DNA from: G964291335 sp964291335
GTDB taxonomy: Bacteria; Chloroflexota; Dehalococcoidia; Lucifugimonadales; UBA3495
Assembly: GCA_964291335.2 (NCBI GenBank)
Contig: OZ219748.1
Span: 868,001 to 932,000, forward strand
Direction of reading: 5' to 3'
DNA: 64,000 nucleotides
Below the pieces are notes generated by a model. The model had not been told where the DNA came from, made no database searches, and saw nothing but the letters and a program-made list of their open reading frames with translations. Below are positions 44,025-53,077 of this stretch, in pieces (positions within the stretch are counted from its first letter, which is position 1; each line of letters opens with the position of its first letter). The position numbers and the translations under genes are program-made.

Positions 44025-44558
44025 TCAGCCGCTCTCAAAAACGGCATGACCATTGGCGCGGGGACAAACATGGCCCTGGGGGTCTATGGGCAGGCCGCAA
44101 AGGAAGCAGGGCGGACGGCCGGCGGCGCAGATGCGCAGGCTTTCTTCGGCCAGGGAAGCGGCCTGTTCCACCGTTATCCAGAAGCTGACCGAATCACCTT
44201 CCCCCCCCGATTCTACATCATCCCCCTGCGCTTGCAGGTAAAAAGCGTTGGTATCCTGGTCGTGGCGGCCTGACAGCGCCCTGGCCTTGAACTCGATGGT
44301 CGTTTCTTCGCCGCGCCAGGCAGGAGCGTTGGGGTGGCTGCCTTGCGCGCGCTCCGCATCGGTCTGGCGCTCAACAGCCTCTTGCAGGCCGGCTCCCAGC
44401 TGGAACAGCTGCTCCTTCTCCAGCCACACCAGAGAGCGGGCTGCCCCCGATTCCAGCACCAACCGGAAGGTACGACGGCCCGGCTCGCCAAAAGTCTCCG
44501 CCCCAACATAGGACAGCGTGCCCAGTTGATACCTGATTCTGTCTGGTTCCATGCTCAT
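44025..44558 (-). CDS. DUF3090-family protein
   Basis: 177 residues. The N-terminus reads RIRYQLGTLSYVGAETFGEPGRRTFRLVLES, the signature of DUF3090 (YjiH-type actinobacterial family), and the C-terminus has a zinc-ribbon-like C-F-L-C-G-x-P ... C-P-R-A-N-G-H. Paired with the SCO1664-like kinase gene 35 bases downstream. The function is unknown; association with a kinase-like protein is conserved. ATG 44558 or 44552; no strong ribosome site. Confidence 0.8.
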   Translation of the reverse strand: MSMEPDRIRYQLGTLSYVGAETFGEPGRRTFRLVLESGAARSLVWLEKEQLFQLGAGLQEAVERQTDAERAQGSHPNAPAWRGEETTIEFKARALSGRHDQDTNAFYLQAQGDDVESGGEGDSVSFWITVEQAASLAEESLRICAAGRPPCFLCGLPIDPQGHVCPRANGHAVFESG

Positions 44559-44633
44559 AGCTTAATTCCGGGCTGCCGCAGCGGAAAGACGCGCTCAACC
44601 ACCCGGCGCCTGGTTAAGGTCATTGGCCCGGCG

Positions 44634-47003
44634 CTACCGGACTGCCGCCAACCCCAGGGCAGGCAGCGAGTTAAAGCCCTCTCCGGAAAGTTGCAGTCCC
44701 TGGCTGAGGCCGTCTTCGTACTTGCCCTGCAGGGCCCGCAGCAGATGCGAGAATGGCATCCGGCCTTCAGGCAAACGGGATGCCAGCTCCGCCAGCGTGT
44801 CATAGGGTTGATCCATATGCCAGAAGAAGGATAAGAGCCAGGCCAGTTCCCGCTCATTAAGCGGCGGCGGAATATCCGCCAGGTCAATCAGGGCGCTGTT
44901 AACCTTGGTATAGCGCAAGATTCCAGCCTTGTCCAGCGAGTCGCGGCCAAAGTAGCGGCGGCGGCGCAGGTCAACCACCCGCCTGGTATAGTCTTCTTCG
45001 CCGTAAATCTCCCGGGGCAACCACTCCCGGCGCAGGTCAACCACTTCCTCGCCCCGGGAGTTAACAATGGCAACCCCGACTTCGGAACGCAGAATGCCGT
45101 CATACTCAAACTTCACCGCATCCCGCAGGAGGGCCTCTTGCAGCATCAAGGTCAATTCCCGGGGTATTTTCCGGTAACGCGGCCCACTGGCCTCTTCGTT
45201 GCTCTCAGCGCCGATGCCGCCGGTATTGAACACATAGTAACGCTGCGGCAGGCCGCCCCAGGCCAACTGCTGCAATATGTGATACATCAGGTTAGCGTTT
45301 TCATCTTCCAGCCCGATGATAAACGGGTCAGAAAAATATTCCACATAAGGGCGGCCAATGGCGCCAACAGCTGCGCCCATCTGCACTGCTTCACCGTACA
45401 TAAGCACCCGAATGTACTGCTCCAGGCTCAGCCGGCGCAGCGGCGGAATTACGGTATTCTGGCGCATTACCTCCTGCCAGAACACCCGGTCGGCGTATTC
45501 CATCGGCACGTGAACCGACTCGGTCAGCCGCCCCCCGGTGATGGACTGCACCAATCCGGCCACGCCCTTGCGGGCCAGCAGGCGTCGGCGGGACAAGGTA
45601 ACCCGCATATTCCGCACCGGGTTCTTCATGAAGTCAGGCGCCGCCGCCCCCTTGTCTTCCGGCAGGGAGACCGGGACGTTTTCCAGGGTTTCCTCAGGGT
45701 TGGGCGACTCGGCAGACCCCCTCACCGCGTCGAAAGTTATCGGATCTTCGGCCTCGTTCAAGCCAAAAGGCATAGCGTAAAAATTATTCTCGGTGCCATC
45801 AATCGAGTAAGAAATGGTGTAGCGATGGCCGCCCCGGCTGGAAACAATCGGGTCCCGCAAAGGCTGAAGCAGCACGATGTCGTCATTCATCGGATACACG
45901 CCCTCTTCCGGGTCGGCATCCAGATTCAGTGTCTGGGCCAACTGGCTGTTAGCCAACTCAATCATAATGGTCAAGGTGCTCTTTCCGTGCAGGGATGGGC
46001 CAACGGTAACCAGGGCGGTATTGGCAATATTGCCGCGCAGGTTCTTGACTCGGGCCAGGCTAAGGGCGGCCTGAATGGCAATGCCGTTGTTCTGCTTAAC
46101 CTGGTGCATGGCAATGGAAAGGGGGCCCATCTTGTGTTCCCCCACGTAGTCAAAACCCAAATGAAGCGACAAGCCTTTGGTCGGGGCCTTGAATACCAAC
46201 TGGTTAAAACCCATTCCCTGAATGCGCGCTTTCAATTCCTCTGGCAAACCCAAATCGTCGAGCCAATGGGGAATAGAAACTTCCACTATATCCGGCGGCT
46301 GGCGGCGCTCAGCTTCAGGCAAGTCGAAGGTTAACTGACGCCACATATAAGGTAGTTGCAGGTAATCTGCGCCGAAAAGCAGCTGCCGGGCATGAAAGGA
46401 ACGCCCCGGAACATCACAAATCTGCCGGTCGGTTTGGATGACGGTCTCCCCGGAGGCCAGGTGTTCGCGCAGCCGGGCCGCAATGCGCTGAAAGACCTCA
46501 ACAAACAAGGCCTGATTCTCTTCGCTGAAGGATAACGCATCCCGATTGGGGATAAAGCCGTCCACAAAGTACTGAGTCAGATCCGGACGGCGCACCACTC
46601 CCAGTTGACTATAGAAACCGAGTCCCCCGCGGTCCAGGCGCACGGCGACTCCAGGCCAGGCCCGGACAGCGGCGCGGCCGGCGGCGTTAGCCTCTGCCCC
46701 GGCGGCAACTACCTGAGCCGCTTCAGTCAGCACCCGGGCCTGTTCCTTTGCCGGCAGATCCTGGAACACCGGCATATGGGACACCAACCATTGATCCGAA
46801 GGGTTAAAATTCTCACAGTCCCCTCGGTGCCCCTGGCGCGCCAACGCCACCAGTTCATCCAGCGCCGCGGCAAATTCCGGTTTTATCTTCGGCGGGGTCA
46901 GAGGAGAGTTGGCCTCCGCTGCCGCCCGGTTGTCAGGTTGTTCATCAGCCACTTGCTTTTCCTCGTGCAATGCCTGGAGTACCGGCCAGTTTTGCGACGC
47001 CAC
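44634..47003 (-). CDS. PEP-carboxykinase-like P-loop protein of unknown function
   Basis: 789 residues. An N-terminal region of about 320 residues of unclear fold is followed by a P-loop G-P-S-L-H-G-K-S-T (335-343) and a downstream MNDDIVLLQP (Asp374-Asp375), which together match the kinase-1a and 2 motifs of phosphoenolpyruvate carboxykinase (ATP). The rest (about 380-789) is also compatible with a PEPCK-type domain, but the C-terminal 250 residues are not assigned. It could be a bacterial PEPCK relative or an HPr-kinase-like enzyme. A promoter-like pair lies just upstream (47024-47052). It is transcribed toward the DUF3090 gene. Confidence 0.6.
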   Translation of the reverse strand: MASQNWPVLQALHEEKQVADEQPDNRAAAEANSPLTPPKIKPEFAAALDELVALARQGHRGDCENFNPSDQWLVSHMPVFQDLPAKEQARVLTEAAQVVAAGAEANAAGRAAVRAWPGVAVRLDRGGLGFYSQLGVVRRPDLTQYFVDGFIPNRDALSFSEENQALFVEVFQRIAARLREHLASGETVIQTDRQICDVPGRSFHARQLLFGADYLQLPYMWRQLTFDLPEAERRQPPDIVEVSIPHWLDDLGLPEELKARIQGMGFNQLVFKAPTKGLSLHLGFDYVGEHKMGPLSIAMHQVKQNNGIAIQAALSLARVKNLRGNIANTALVTVGPSLHGKSTLTIMIELANSQLAQTLNLDADPEEGVYPMNDDIVLLQPLRDPIVSSRGGHRYTISYSIDGTENNFYAMPFGLNEAEDPITFDAVRGSAESPNPEETLENVPVSLPEDKGAAAPDFMKNPVRNMRVTLSRRRLLARKGVAGLVQSITGGRLTESVHVPMEYADRVFWQEVMRQNTVIPPLRRLSLEQYIRVLMYGEAVQMGAAVGAIGRPYVEYFSDPFIIGLEDENANLMYHILQQLAWGGLPQRYYVFNTGGIGAESNEEASGPRYRKIPRELTLMLQEALLRDAVKFEYDGILRSEVGVAIVNSRGEEVVDLRREWLPREIYGEEDYTRRVVDLRRRRYFGRDSLDKAGILRYTKVNSALIDLADIPPPLNERELAWLLSFFWHMDQPYDTLAELASRLPEGRMPFSHLLRALQGKYEDGLSQGLQLSGEGFNSLPALGLAAVR

Positions 47004-47023
47004 AGCATGGAGCCGGCCTGATT

Positions 47024-47052
47024 ATGCTACATTGTTCCTTCCGCTCTGTCAA
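47024..47052 (-). promoter_or_regulatory. Possible promoter of the PEPCK-like gene
   Basis: On the minus strand TTGACA (47047-47052), a 17-base spacer and TAGCAT (47024-47029). The -10 box is weak. Confidence 0.4.
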
Positions 47053-47209
47053 AACGGGCCGCCCGGCCAGCGGAAGACCTGGCCAACCGGTAACGGATAA
47101 CCGCCAATCCGCATTTTGTTAAACCACCGCCCGATTTGCTGTTATTATAGACTAACCGGTTTCCCACCAGGCAGCGGCAAACAGACTTTATATTGCGCTG
47201 AGGCGTCCA

Positions 47210-48496
47210 ATGCAATCATTGACTCTGAAGCCGGCGGCCCGGGTTGACGGAGCAGTGCAGCTGCCCGGTTCCAAGAGCCTTTCCAACCGGCTGCTTTTAC
47301 TGTCCGCCCTGGCCGGCGGCGCCACCGAGGTTTACAACCTGTTGGAAAGCGACGATACCCGGTACATGACGGCGGCGCTGCAAACTCTGGGCATTTCCCT
47401 GGAATTCAGCGCCAACGGAACCCGGTGCCTGGTGCGGAGCGCCGGAGGGCCCTTTGCCGCGCCCCGGGCCGAGTTGTTTCTGGGCAATGCTGGCACGGCC
47501 ATCCGTCCTCTGTGCGCTGCCTTGTGTCTGGGACAGGGACAGTACACCTTGACCGGGGCGCCCCGGATGCTGGAGCGGCCCATTGCGCACCTGGTGGAGC
47601 CGCTGCGTCAATTGGGGGCCGGCATTGAATACCGGCAAGCCGATGGCTACCCGCCCCTCAAAATTACGGCCAACGGGCTGCGGGGAGGCCGGGTAATCAT
47701 CAAGGGCAGCGTTTCCAGCCAGTACCTGACTGCCCTGCTGCTGGCTTCCCCCATGGTCCAGGGAGACTTGCTGATTGATGTTGAGGGCGAACTGGTGTCC
47801 AGGCCCTATATTGACATGACCGTTGATGTAATGAGACGGTTCGGCGTGGCCGTGACCAACGACGGGTATCGTCAGTTCCGGGTGGCGGATGGCCAACGGT
47901 ATGAATCGCCACGGAAGGCGCTGGTGGAGGGCGACGCTTCTTCAGCCACTTATTTCCTGTCGGCCGCGGCCATCAAGGGCGGTACAGTGCGGGTCAATGG
48001 CGTGGGCGCCGGCAGCGTCCAGGGGGATATTGCCCACGCTGACGTTCTGGAACGCATGGGGGCCAGGGTGCGGCGCGGCGCTGACTTTATCGAGGTTTCC
48101 CGTGGCCGGTTAAACGGGCTGACGCTGGACCTTAACCATATGCCCGACGCAGCCATGACGGTGGCGGTAACCGCCCTGTTCGCCCAGGGCAGAACAACCA
48201 TTGGCAATATTGGCAACTGGCGGGTCAAGGAGACGGACCGGCTGGCCGCCATGGCTGCCGAGCTGCGCAAGGTTGGCACCCGGGTAATTGTAGGGGCGGA
48301 CTACCTGGAGATTACCCCGCCGGAGCGAATAAAGCCGGCGACCATTGATACCTATGACGACCATCGCATGGCGATGAGCTTTTCCCTGGCTTCTTTGGGC
48401 GATGCGGAAATTACCATCATGGACCCTGGCTGCGTTTCCAAGACTTTCCCGGAATACTTTGACCATTTCCGGTCCATTGTCACAGCCAGGGATTAA
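47210..48496 (+). CDS. aroA: 3-phosphoshikimate 1-carboxyvinyltransferase (EPSP synthase)
   Basis: 428 residues of the two-domain EPSP synthase fold. Substrate residues: LPGSKSLSNRLLLLSAL (N-terminal K and S), LFLGNAGTAIRPLCAAL (PEP loop), GDASSATYFLSAAAIKGG, KETDRLAAMAAELRKVG and the C-terminal DTYDDHRMAMSFSLASLG. It joins shikimate-3-phosphate with PEP in the chorismate route. ATG 47210. The NAGTA motif is of the common, glyphosate-sensitive type, as far as sequence shows. It is divergent from the PEPCK-like gene and convergent with comM. Confidence 0.95.
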   Translation: MQSLTLKPAARVDGAVQLPGSKSLSNRLLLLSALAGGATEVYNLLESDDTRYMTAALQTLGISLEFSANGTRCLVRSAGGPFAAPRAELFLGNAGTAIRPLCAALCLGQGQYTLTGAPRMLERPIAHLVEPLRQLGAGIEYRQADGYPPLKITANGLRGGRVIIKGSVSSQYLTALLLASPMVQGDLLIDVEGELVSRPYIDMTVDVMRRFGVAVTNDGYRQFRVADGQRYESPRKALVEGDASSATYFLSAAAIKGGTVRVNGVGAGSVQGDIAHADVLERMGARVRRGADFIEVSRGRLNGLTLDLNHMPDAAMTVAVTALFAQGRTTIGNIGNWRVKETDRLAAMAAELRKVGTRVIVGADYLEITPPERIKPATIDTYDDHRMAMSFSLASLGDAEITIMDPGCVSKTFPEYFDHFRSIVTARD

Positions 48497-48523
48497 GCGC
48501 TGCCCGGCCGGACGCGCTGCCAA

Positions 48524-50044
48524 TCAGTTCAGCCCCCGGGAACGGTATTGCAACGCCTCGGCCAGATGGGCCACGGCAATCTCTTCCGAGTCGGCTAAAT
48601 CGGCGATGGTGCGCGAAACCTTGACCGTGCGATGCAAGGCCCGCGCCGACATTCCCAACTGGGTGGTCGCCGATTGCAGCAGGGTTTTGGCGTCTTCTGC
48701 CAACCGACAGGCCTCCCAGATTTCCGCTGCGCTCATGTCCGAATTGAAATTGATGCGCCGGTCAACGAAACGCTTTTCCTGGGCCTCGCGGGCCTTTTCC
48801 ACTCGCTGCCGCACGGCGCCGGAATCCTCTGCCAAATCCAGTTGCACCAGCTTGTCATACTCCACCGGGGGAACTTCAACAAAAATGTCGAAGCGGTCAA
48901 TCAGCGGCCCGCTGATTCGCTTCTGATAACGGGCCACCGATGAGGAGCTGCAAGTGCACTCTTTGCGAGGGTGGGAGTAGAACCCGCAGGGGCAGGGGTT
49001 TTGCGCCGCCACCAGCATGAAGTTGGCCGGATAGGTAACCGACCCGGTTACCCGGCTGATGGTTACCACCTTGTCTTCCAGGGGCTGGCGCAGCGATTCC
49101 AGGGCGGTGCGGTCAAACTCGGGCAGCTCGTCCAGAAACAGCACGCCGCGATGACTCAAGGTAATTTCGCCGGGGCGCAGATTTCTGCCTCCGCCCACCA
49201 GCCCGGCATTGGAAATGCTGTAGTGGGGCGAGCGGAAGGGCCGCTGGGATATTAGCGGGCAGTCGGACGGCAGCGCCCCGCTAACGCTGTAGATTCTGGT
49301 AGCGTCCAGAGCCTCGTCAGCCGTCATTTGGGGCAGAATTGAGGGCAAAGCGCGCGCCAGCATCGTCTTTCCACTGCCGGGGGGGCCGCTGAAGAGGATG
49401 TTATGGAAACCGGCCGCCGCCACCTCCAAGGCCCGCTTGGCATGCTCCTGGCCCCGCACATGGGCCAGGTTGTTGCCGTTAACCCGGGCGCTGTCCCCGG
49501 GCAAAGTTCCGGTGAACTGAACCGGCGCGAGGCGGGTTTGGCCCAGCAGGTGGCTGACCAGGGTCGCCAGGGTGGGCGTGGCATAAACCTGGATACCTGC
49601 AATCAGGGCCGCCTCGGCCGCATCGGCAGTTGGCACGTAAACCGAGGTGAAGCCTTGCTCGCGAGCCACCGATACCATTGGCAGCACGCCATTGGTATGG
49701 CGCACGCTGCCATCAAGGGAGAGTTCACCCAGGAAAAGCGAGGGTTCGTCGGGCAGTTCAATTTGCCCGGAACTGAGCAGTATGCCAACCGCAATAGGGA
49801 GGTCATAGGCCGGGCCGGCTTTCTTCAAGTCGGCGGGCGCCAGGTTGACGGTGATGCGCCGCATCGGGAACTCGCAACCGCTATTGCGCAATGCCGCCCG
49901 CACCCGCTCTTTAGCTTCCTGAACCGCCGTGTCTGGCAGGCCCACAATATTGAAACTGGGCAAGCCCGCCGCTATATCCACCTCTACTTGAACAATATAC
50001 CCGTCCAGGCCCACCACAGCGCACGTTTGACTTTTGGCTAACAT
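48524..50044 (-). CDS. comM: YifB-family Mg-chelatase-like AAA+ ATPase
   Basis: 506 residues. An N-terminal S5-like domain (GLPSFNIVGLPDTAVQEAKERV), a central AAA module with Walker A FSGPPGSGKTMLAR and Walker B VLFLDELPEFDR, and the C-terminal Mg-chelatase-like SGPLIDRFDIFVEVPPV with a four-Cys segment CPCGFYSHPRKECTC. ComM/YifB is a helicase-like protein that widens recombination tracts in natural transformation. ATG 50042-50044 follows AAGGAGT. It reads toward aroA and has no clear operon partner. Confidence 0.9.
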   Translation of the reverse strand: MLAKSQTCAVVGLDGYIVQVEVDIAAGLPSFNIVGLPDTAVQEAKERVRAALRNSGCEFPMRRITVNLAPADLKKAGPAYDLPIAVGILLSSGQIELPDEPSLFLGELSLDGSVRHTNGVLPMVSVAREQGFTSVYVPTADAAEAALIAGIQVYATPTLATLVSHLLGQTRLAPVQFTGTLPGDSARVNGNNLAHVRGQEHAKRALEVAAAGFHNILFSGPPGSGKTMLARALPSILPQMTADEALDATRIYSVSGALPSDCPLISQRPFRSPHYSISNAGLVGGGRNLRPGEITLSHRGVLFLDELPEFDRTALESLRQPLEDKVVTISRVTGSVTYPANFMLVAAQNPCPCGFYSHPRKECTCSSSSVARYQKRISGPLIDRFDIFVEVPPVEYDKLVQLDLAEDSGAVRQRVEKAREAQEKRFVDRRINFNSDMSAAEIWEACRLAEDAKTLLQSATTQLGMSARALHRTVKVSRTIADLADSEEIAVAHLAEALQYRSRGLN

Positions 50045-50119
50045 TCCAACTCCTTGGCCGGCCAGGAAACCCCGGCCGGCATTGGCTGCCAGGAGTGTAG
50101 AACATTTATGCTATATGCG

Positions 50120-50941
50120 CTAGGGCTTGCTGACAGTAACCTGCAGCAGGTCTTCGGCAACCCGAATCGGGCCGCCAAACTCCTTGCGGGCCTCCGCCAA
50201 AAGGGGCCGGGTATCGTGGTGAAAGGGCGTATCAATGTGGGTAATTATCAGCTGTCCCACGTCCGACAAGCGGGCGGCGCGGGCGGCTTCGGCAGCGGTG
50301 CAGTGGCCCCGCCGCACAGCGTCCTCCCGGTCATCGGCCAAAGTCAATGCCTCATGAATCAGCAAGTCGGCCCCCTGGGCGGCGGCAACCAGGTTTTCGC
50401 TGAACCTGGTATCGCCGGAAAAGGCCACGGTCAAGCCGGCCGCCTCTACCCGCCAGCCGGCCGCTCCGCCAATATGATCTACCGCAAAGGCGCAGGCCCG
50501 CACATCGTCGGCCAGTTCCACCCACCGGCCGGCCTCCACCGGATTCCAGGCTGCCACCCTTCGGCCTTCCGCAGTGGTTACCCCGTCCCAGTCTGACCGG
50601 TGGGTAATGCTCACGGCGCGAAAAAGGTTAGACAGGCCGGCGATGCTGGGTTCCAGGCTGTGGACCACCAGGGGCGGAGCAGCGGGGGCTGCCTGGGTAC
50701 GGCGGCCCTGAATATGGGGCAGCCCGCCCATGTGGTCTCCGTGCCGATGGGACAGCAATACATGCTCAAAGTCCTCGGCAAAAAAACCAAGCTGGGCCCC
50801 GTGGCGCAGCGCCGAATTGCCCGAACCGGCGTCAAGCAGCAGCCGAAAACCGCCGGGGCAATCCAGAACTATGGCAGTATGGGCCCGGTAAATACAGTTG
50901 CCGGCGCCGGTTCCCAGAAAGGATATGTCAATTTGCGTCAA
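50120..50941 (-). CDS. MBL-fold metallo-hydrolase (RNase Z/arylsulfatase-like)
   Basis: 273 residues of the metallo-beta-lactamase fold starting ISFLGTGAGNCIYRA and LLLDAGSGN. The zinc motif LLSHRHGDHMGGLP (H-x-H-x-D-H) is intact, with the remaining ligands at FSGDTR (Asp) and ITHIDTPF (His). The overall order resembles RNase Z, but the long substrate arm of RNase Z is not seen, so another esterase or nuclease of the family is equally likely. It stands alone on the minus strand. Confidence 0.85.
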   Translation of the reverse strand: MTQIDISFLGTGAGNCIYRAHTAIVLDCPGGFRLLLDAGSGNSALRHGAQLGFFAEDFEHVLLSHRHGDHMGGLPHIQGRRTQAAPAAPPLVVHSLEPSIAGLSNLFRAVSITHRSDWDGVTTAEGRRVAAWNPVEAGRWVELADDVRACAFAVDHIGGAAGWRVEAAGLTVAFSGDTRFSENLVAAAQGADLLIHEALTLADDREDAVRRGHCTAAEAARAARLSDVGQLIITHIDTPFHHDTRPLLAEARKEFGGPIRVAEDLLQVTVSKP

Positions 50942-51071
50942 GGGCCGAAACTCTCCTTAATTAACCTTGAACCGGCCGCAATTACTCGGCCAAACAGCGC
51001 TGCCCAATCCTGGGTGTGCCTGCCCGTCGCTACGCCGCTAACCGGACGCAGCTTCCGGGCCGGCCGGGGGG

Positions 51072-51719
51072 TCAGCCGCTTTTATCTCCGGTTAAAGCGG
51101 CCAAACGCAGTTCCAACCGTCGCTGCTGCAACGACACGGTCAGGTCGCCGCGAGTGCGCTCCAGCACCCCGCGCATGGCATCGGTACTACGGCGCAGGCC
51201 GCCGGTTACTCCTTCCGGAAAGTCAATGGTTACCAGAATCCCATAGATTTCGTCCATAACTTCCATCAGCTCTTCGCAGCGGTCAAAGGAGTCCCGGCGC
51301 AGGGAGTCCAGAATATAGCGGCGCAGTTCGCCGATGACTTCCGCCATACCGTTCAGATAGGCCGGCGGATCCACGTCAATGACCTCCGGCGCGGGAATGT
51401 CGCCACCGGAGATTACCGCCAGGGTTATGTTAGCTTCAGCATACTCCTTGCGGGCATCGGAAAGGGAACCGGAGTAGTAAATCTCCGGGTTTTCCCCCCG
51501 GATGGGCCGGGTTTCCGTCAGGCGTTGCGCCGCCCGGTCAATCAACTGCTGCGCCTCGGCGAACTCCCCGCGGTGTACGGCGCGGATGGCGTTGGCGGAG
51601 CAGCGGATAACCTCCCGCGATACGGCCAGGGCCTGTTCCCTGGCCCGGTGCCGCAGGGTCAGCCCCTCGGCGGCCTGAACCGCAATGTCGGTTAACCTCC
51701 GGCTATAGCGAGATGGCAT
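51072..51719 (-). CDS. Translin-family protein
   Basis: 215 residues, all helical. Translin-family marks: REVIRCSANAIRAVHRGEFAEAQQLIDRA near the N-terminus, SGSLSDARKEYAEANITLAVI in the middle and PAYLNGMAEVIGELRRYILDSLRR (the L-G-x-x-D/E-x-x-G-E-L-x-R core) toward the end. Translins bind single-stranded RNA/DNA and some have RNase activity; Glu/Asp residues in the last helices match the nuclease set. Bacterial translins are uncommon. The ATG (51717-51719) overlaps the stop of thiE (TGATG), so the two are co-translated. Confidence 0.8.
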   Translation of the reverse strand: MPSRYSRRLTDIAVQAAEGLTLRHRAREQALAVSREVIRCSANAIRAVHRGEFAEAQQLIDRAAQRLTETRPIRGENPEIYYSGSLSDARKEYAEANITLAVISGGDIPAPEVIDVDPPAYLNGMAEVIGELRRYILDSLRRDSFDRCEELMEVMDEIYGILVTIDFPEGVTGGLRRSTDAMRGVLERTRGDLTVSLQQRRLELRLAALTGDKSG

Positions 51720-52702
51720 CAGGTTTTACCTCCGGCGCGGCGGATGGCCTCCACCAGGCGGCTGGCCGCCGCTTCCGGTTCGGCGGCCAAACCCACTGCC
51801 GCCGCAACGCAAAAGGCGTCGGCGCCGTTTTCCACCACTGGCGCTACGTTATCGGCGTTCAGGCCGCCAATAGCCACCAGCGGCACCCTGGTTACCGCCC
51901 GGGCTGCCTTGAGCCGCTCCGGCCCCTGGGGGCCGCGTCCGCCGGGCTTGGTTGTAGTCTGGTAAATCGCGCCAAAGGCGACATGGTCTGCTCCCAGTTC
52001 CTGCGACTCAACCAGAAGGTCTATTTCCCGGTTAGAGCGACCCAGCAACTGGCCGGGAGCCAGCAGCCGCCGGGCCGGCGCCACCGGCAGATCGGTCTGG
52101 CCCACATGCGCGCCGCCAGCGCCTGCTGCCGCCGCCAGGTCCACATGGTCGTTGATAATCAGCAGCGCATCATTAGCCCGGCAAAGCTCCTGCAGGGCTT
52201 GAGCCAGGGGCAGAATCTCCCCTTTATCCCGCAGTTTATCCCGCAATTGCAGCATTCTGGCGCCACCGCGCAGGGCAGCCTGAGCAATTTCCAGTGGTTC
52301 CCGACCGCCGGTTACCTCCGGGTCGATGATAACGTACAAGCCTCGCACGCGGACGGCCTGCTCCGCGCGCAGCTGGGCCGACCAACCGGCAGCCAGCGCG
52401 TCCAGCGCGTCCAGCAGGGCGGATACGGTTTCCGCAGGCAAGCCGGCGCCCCCCAGCGAGTCAAGGACGTGCAGGGCATTCCGTGCCGTGCCGGTCAGGG
52501 CCAGCGCCTGACCAGGAGACCAGGACGCCGGCATCTCCGGCTGGGACGCCGTGCCGCCGGCCGGCATCTGGGCAGCCAACTCCCTTAACCGAGCCAGAGC
52601 CGGGGAGTTATCGGTGGGTGGAAGGCCGCCGGCGCACAGGGACTCCAAACACCCCTTCAGGGAGTCCATCAGAAAGGCGGGTGGCGTATTATCCGGCATC
52701 AT
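51719..52702 (-). CDS. thiE: Thiamine-phosphate synthase with N-terminal extension
   Basis: 327 residues. The C-terminal 210 residues are the ThiE barrel: YVIIDPEVTGG, GGARMLQLRDKLRDKGE, LLIINDHVDLAAAAGAGGAHVGQTD, HVAFGAIYQTTTKPG and LVAIGGLNADNVAPVVENGADAFCVAAAV. It joins HMP-diphosphate with thiazole phosphate to make thiamine phosphate. The N-terminal 115 residues are helical and have no match I can name; such extensions are known in Chloroflexota. The ATG overlaps the stop of the second fmdB gene (ATGATG at 52697-52702). It is part of an fmdB-fmdB-thiE-translin operon. Confidence 0.88.
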   Translation of the reverse strand: MMPDNTPPAFLMDSLKGCLESLCAGGLPPTDNSPALARLRELAAQMPAGGTASQPEMPASWSPGQALALTGTARNALHVLDSLGGAGLPAETVSALLDALDALAAGWSAQLRAEQAVRVRGLYVIIDPEVTGGREPLEIAQAALRGGARMLQLRDKLRDKGEILPLAQALQELCRANDALLIINDHVDLAAAAGAGGAHVGQTDLPVAPARRLLAPGQLLGRSNREIDLLVESQELGADHVAFGAIYQTTTKPGGRGPQGPERLKAARAVTRVPLVAIGGLNADNVAPVVENGADAFCVAAAVGLAAEPEAAASRLVEAIRRAGGKT

Positions 52703-53040
52703 AAATCCAGACCTTTGGGGAGAGCGCCTTCCCGTGCGGCAGAGATATTCTCCCGAACCGAATCAGGCATTGCCAGACCATGCCGGGCGAAGCTCTCTTC
52801 CACGTTTCTGCCGATATTGCGCGGGTCGCTGTAGAAATCCGGGGCGGAACCGCCGCCCCGGGCCGGGGACTGCGCATGCACCGATTGGGTGGTTTTACCC
52901 AGAGCAAAGGAGGACATGCGCCGATTAAGGTTTTCACTTTGGCAGTGCCGGCAAAGCGGTGTCAGGGCCGAGCTGATGGACCGGGTGAAAAAGGAGGAAA
53001 CCCGGTTGCAGTCAGCGCAGCGATATTCATAAATGGGCAT
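52699..53040 (-). CDS. FmdB-like zinc-ribbon protein
   Basis: 113 residues from ATG 53038-53040 behind GGAGAGGGA; the open frame before it has no family match. Starts MPIYEYRCADCNRVSSFF, with C-x2-C and a second pair LCRHCQSE forming a zinc ribbon as in the FmdB/CxxC_CXXC_SSSS family. A Gly/Ser-rich linker and a C-terminal ENISAAREGALPKGLDL follow. FmdB proteins are putative regulatory or adaptor proteins of unknown role. It is the second of a tandem pair upstream of thiE, with which it overlaps. Confidence 0.85.
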   Translation of the reverse strand: MPIYEYRCADCNRVSSFFTRSISSALTPLCRHCQSENLNRRMSSFALGKTTQSVHAQSPARGGGSAPDFYSDPRNIGRNVEESFARHGLAMPDSVRENISAAREGALPKGLDL

Positions 53041-53077
53041 GGGTTGTCCCTCTCCGTTCCACCGGCTAACCGTGCGG

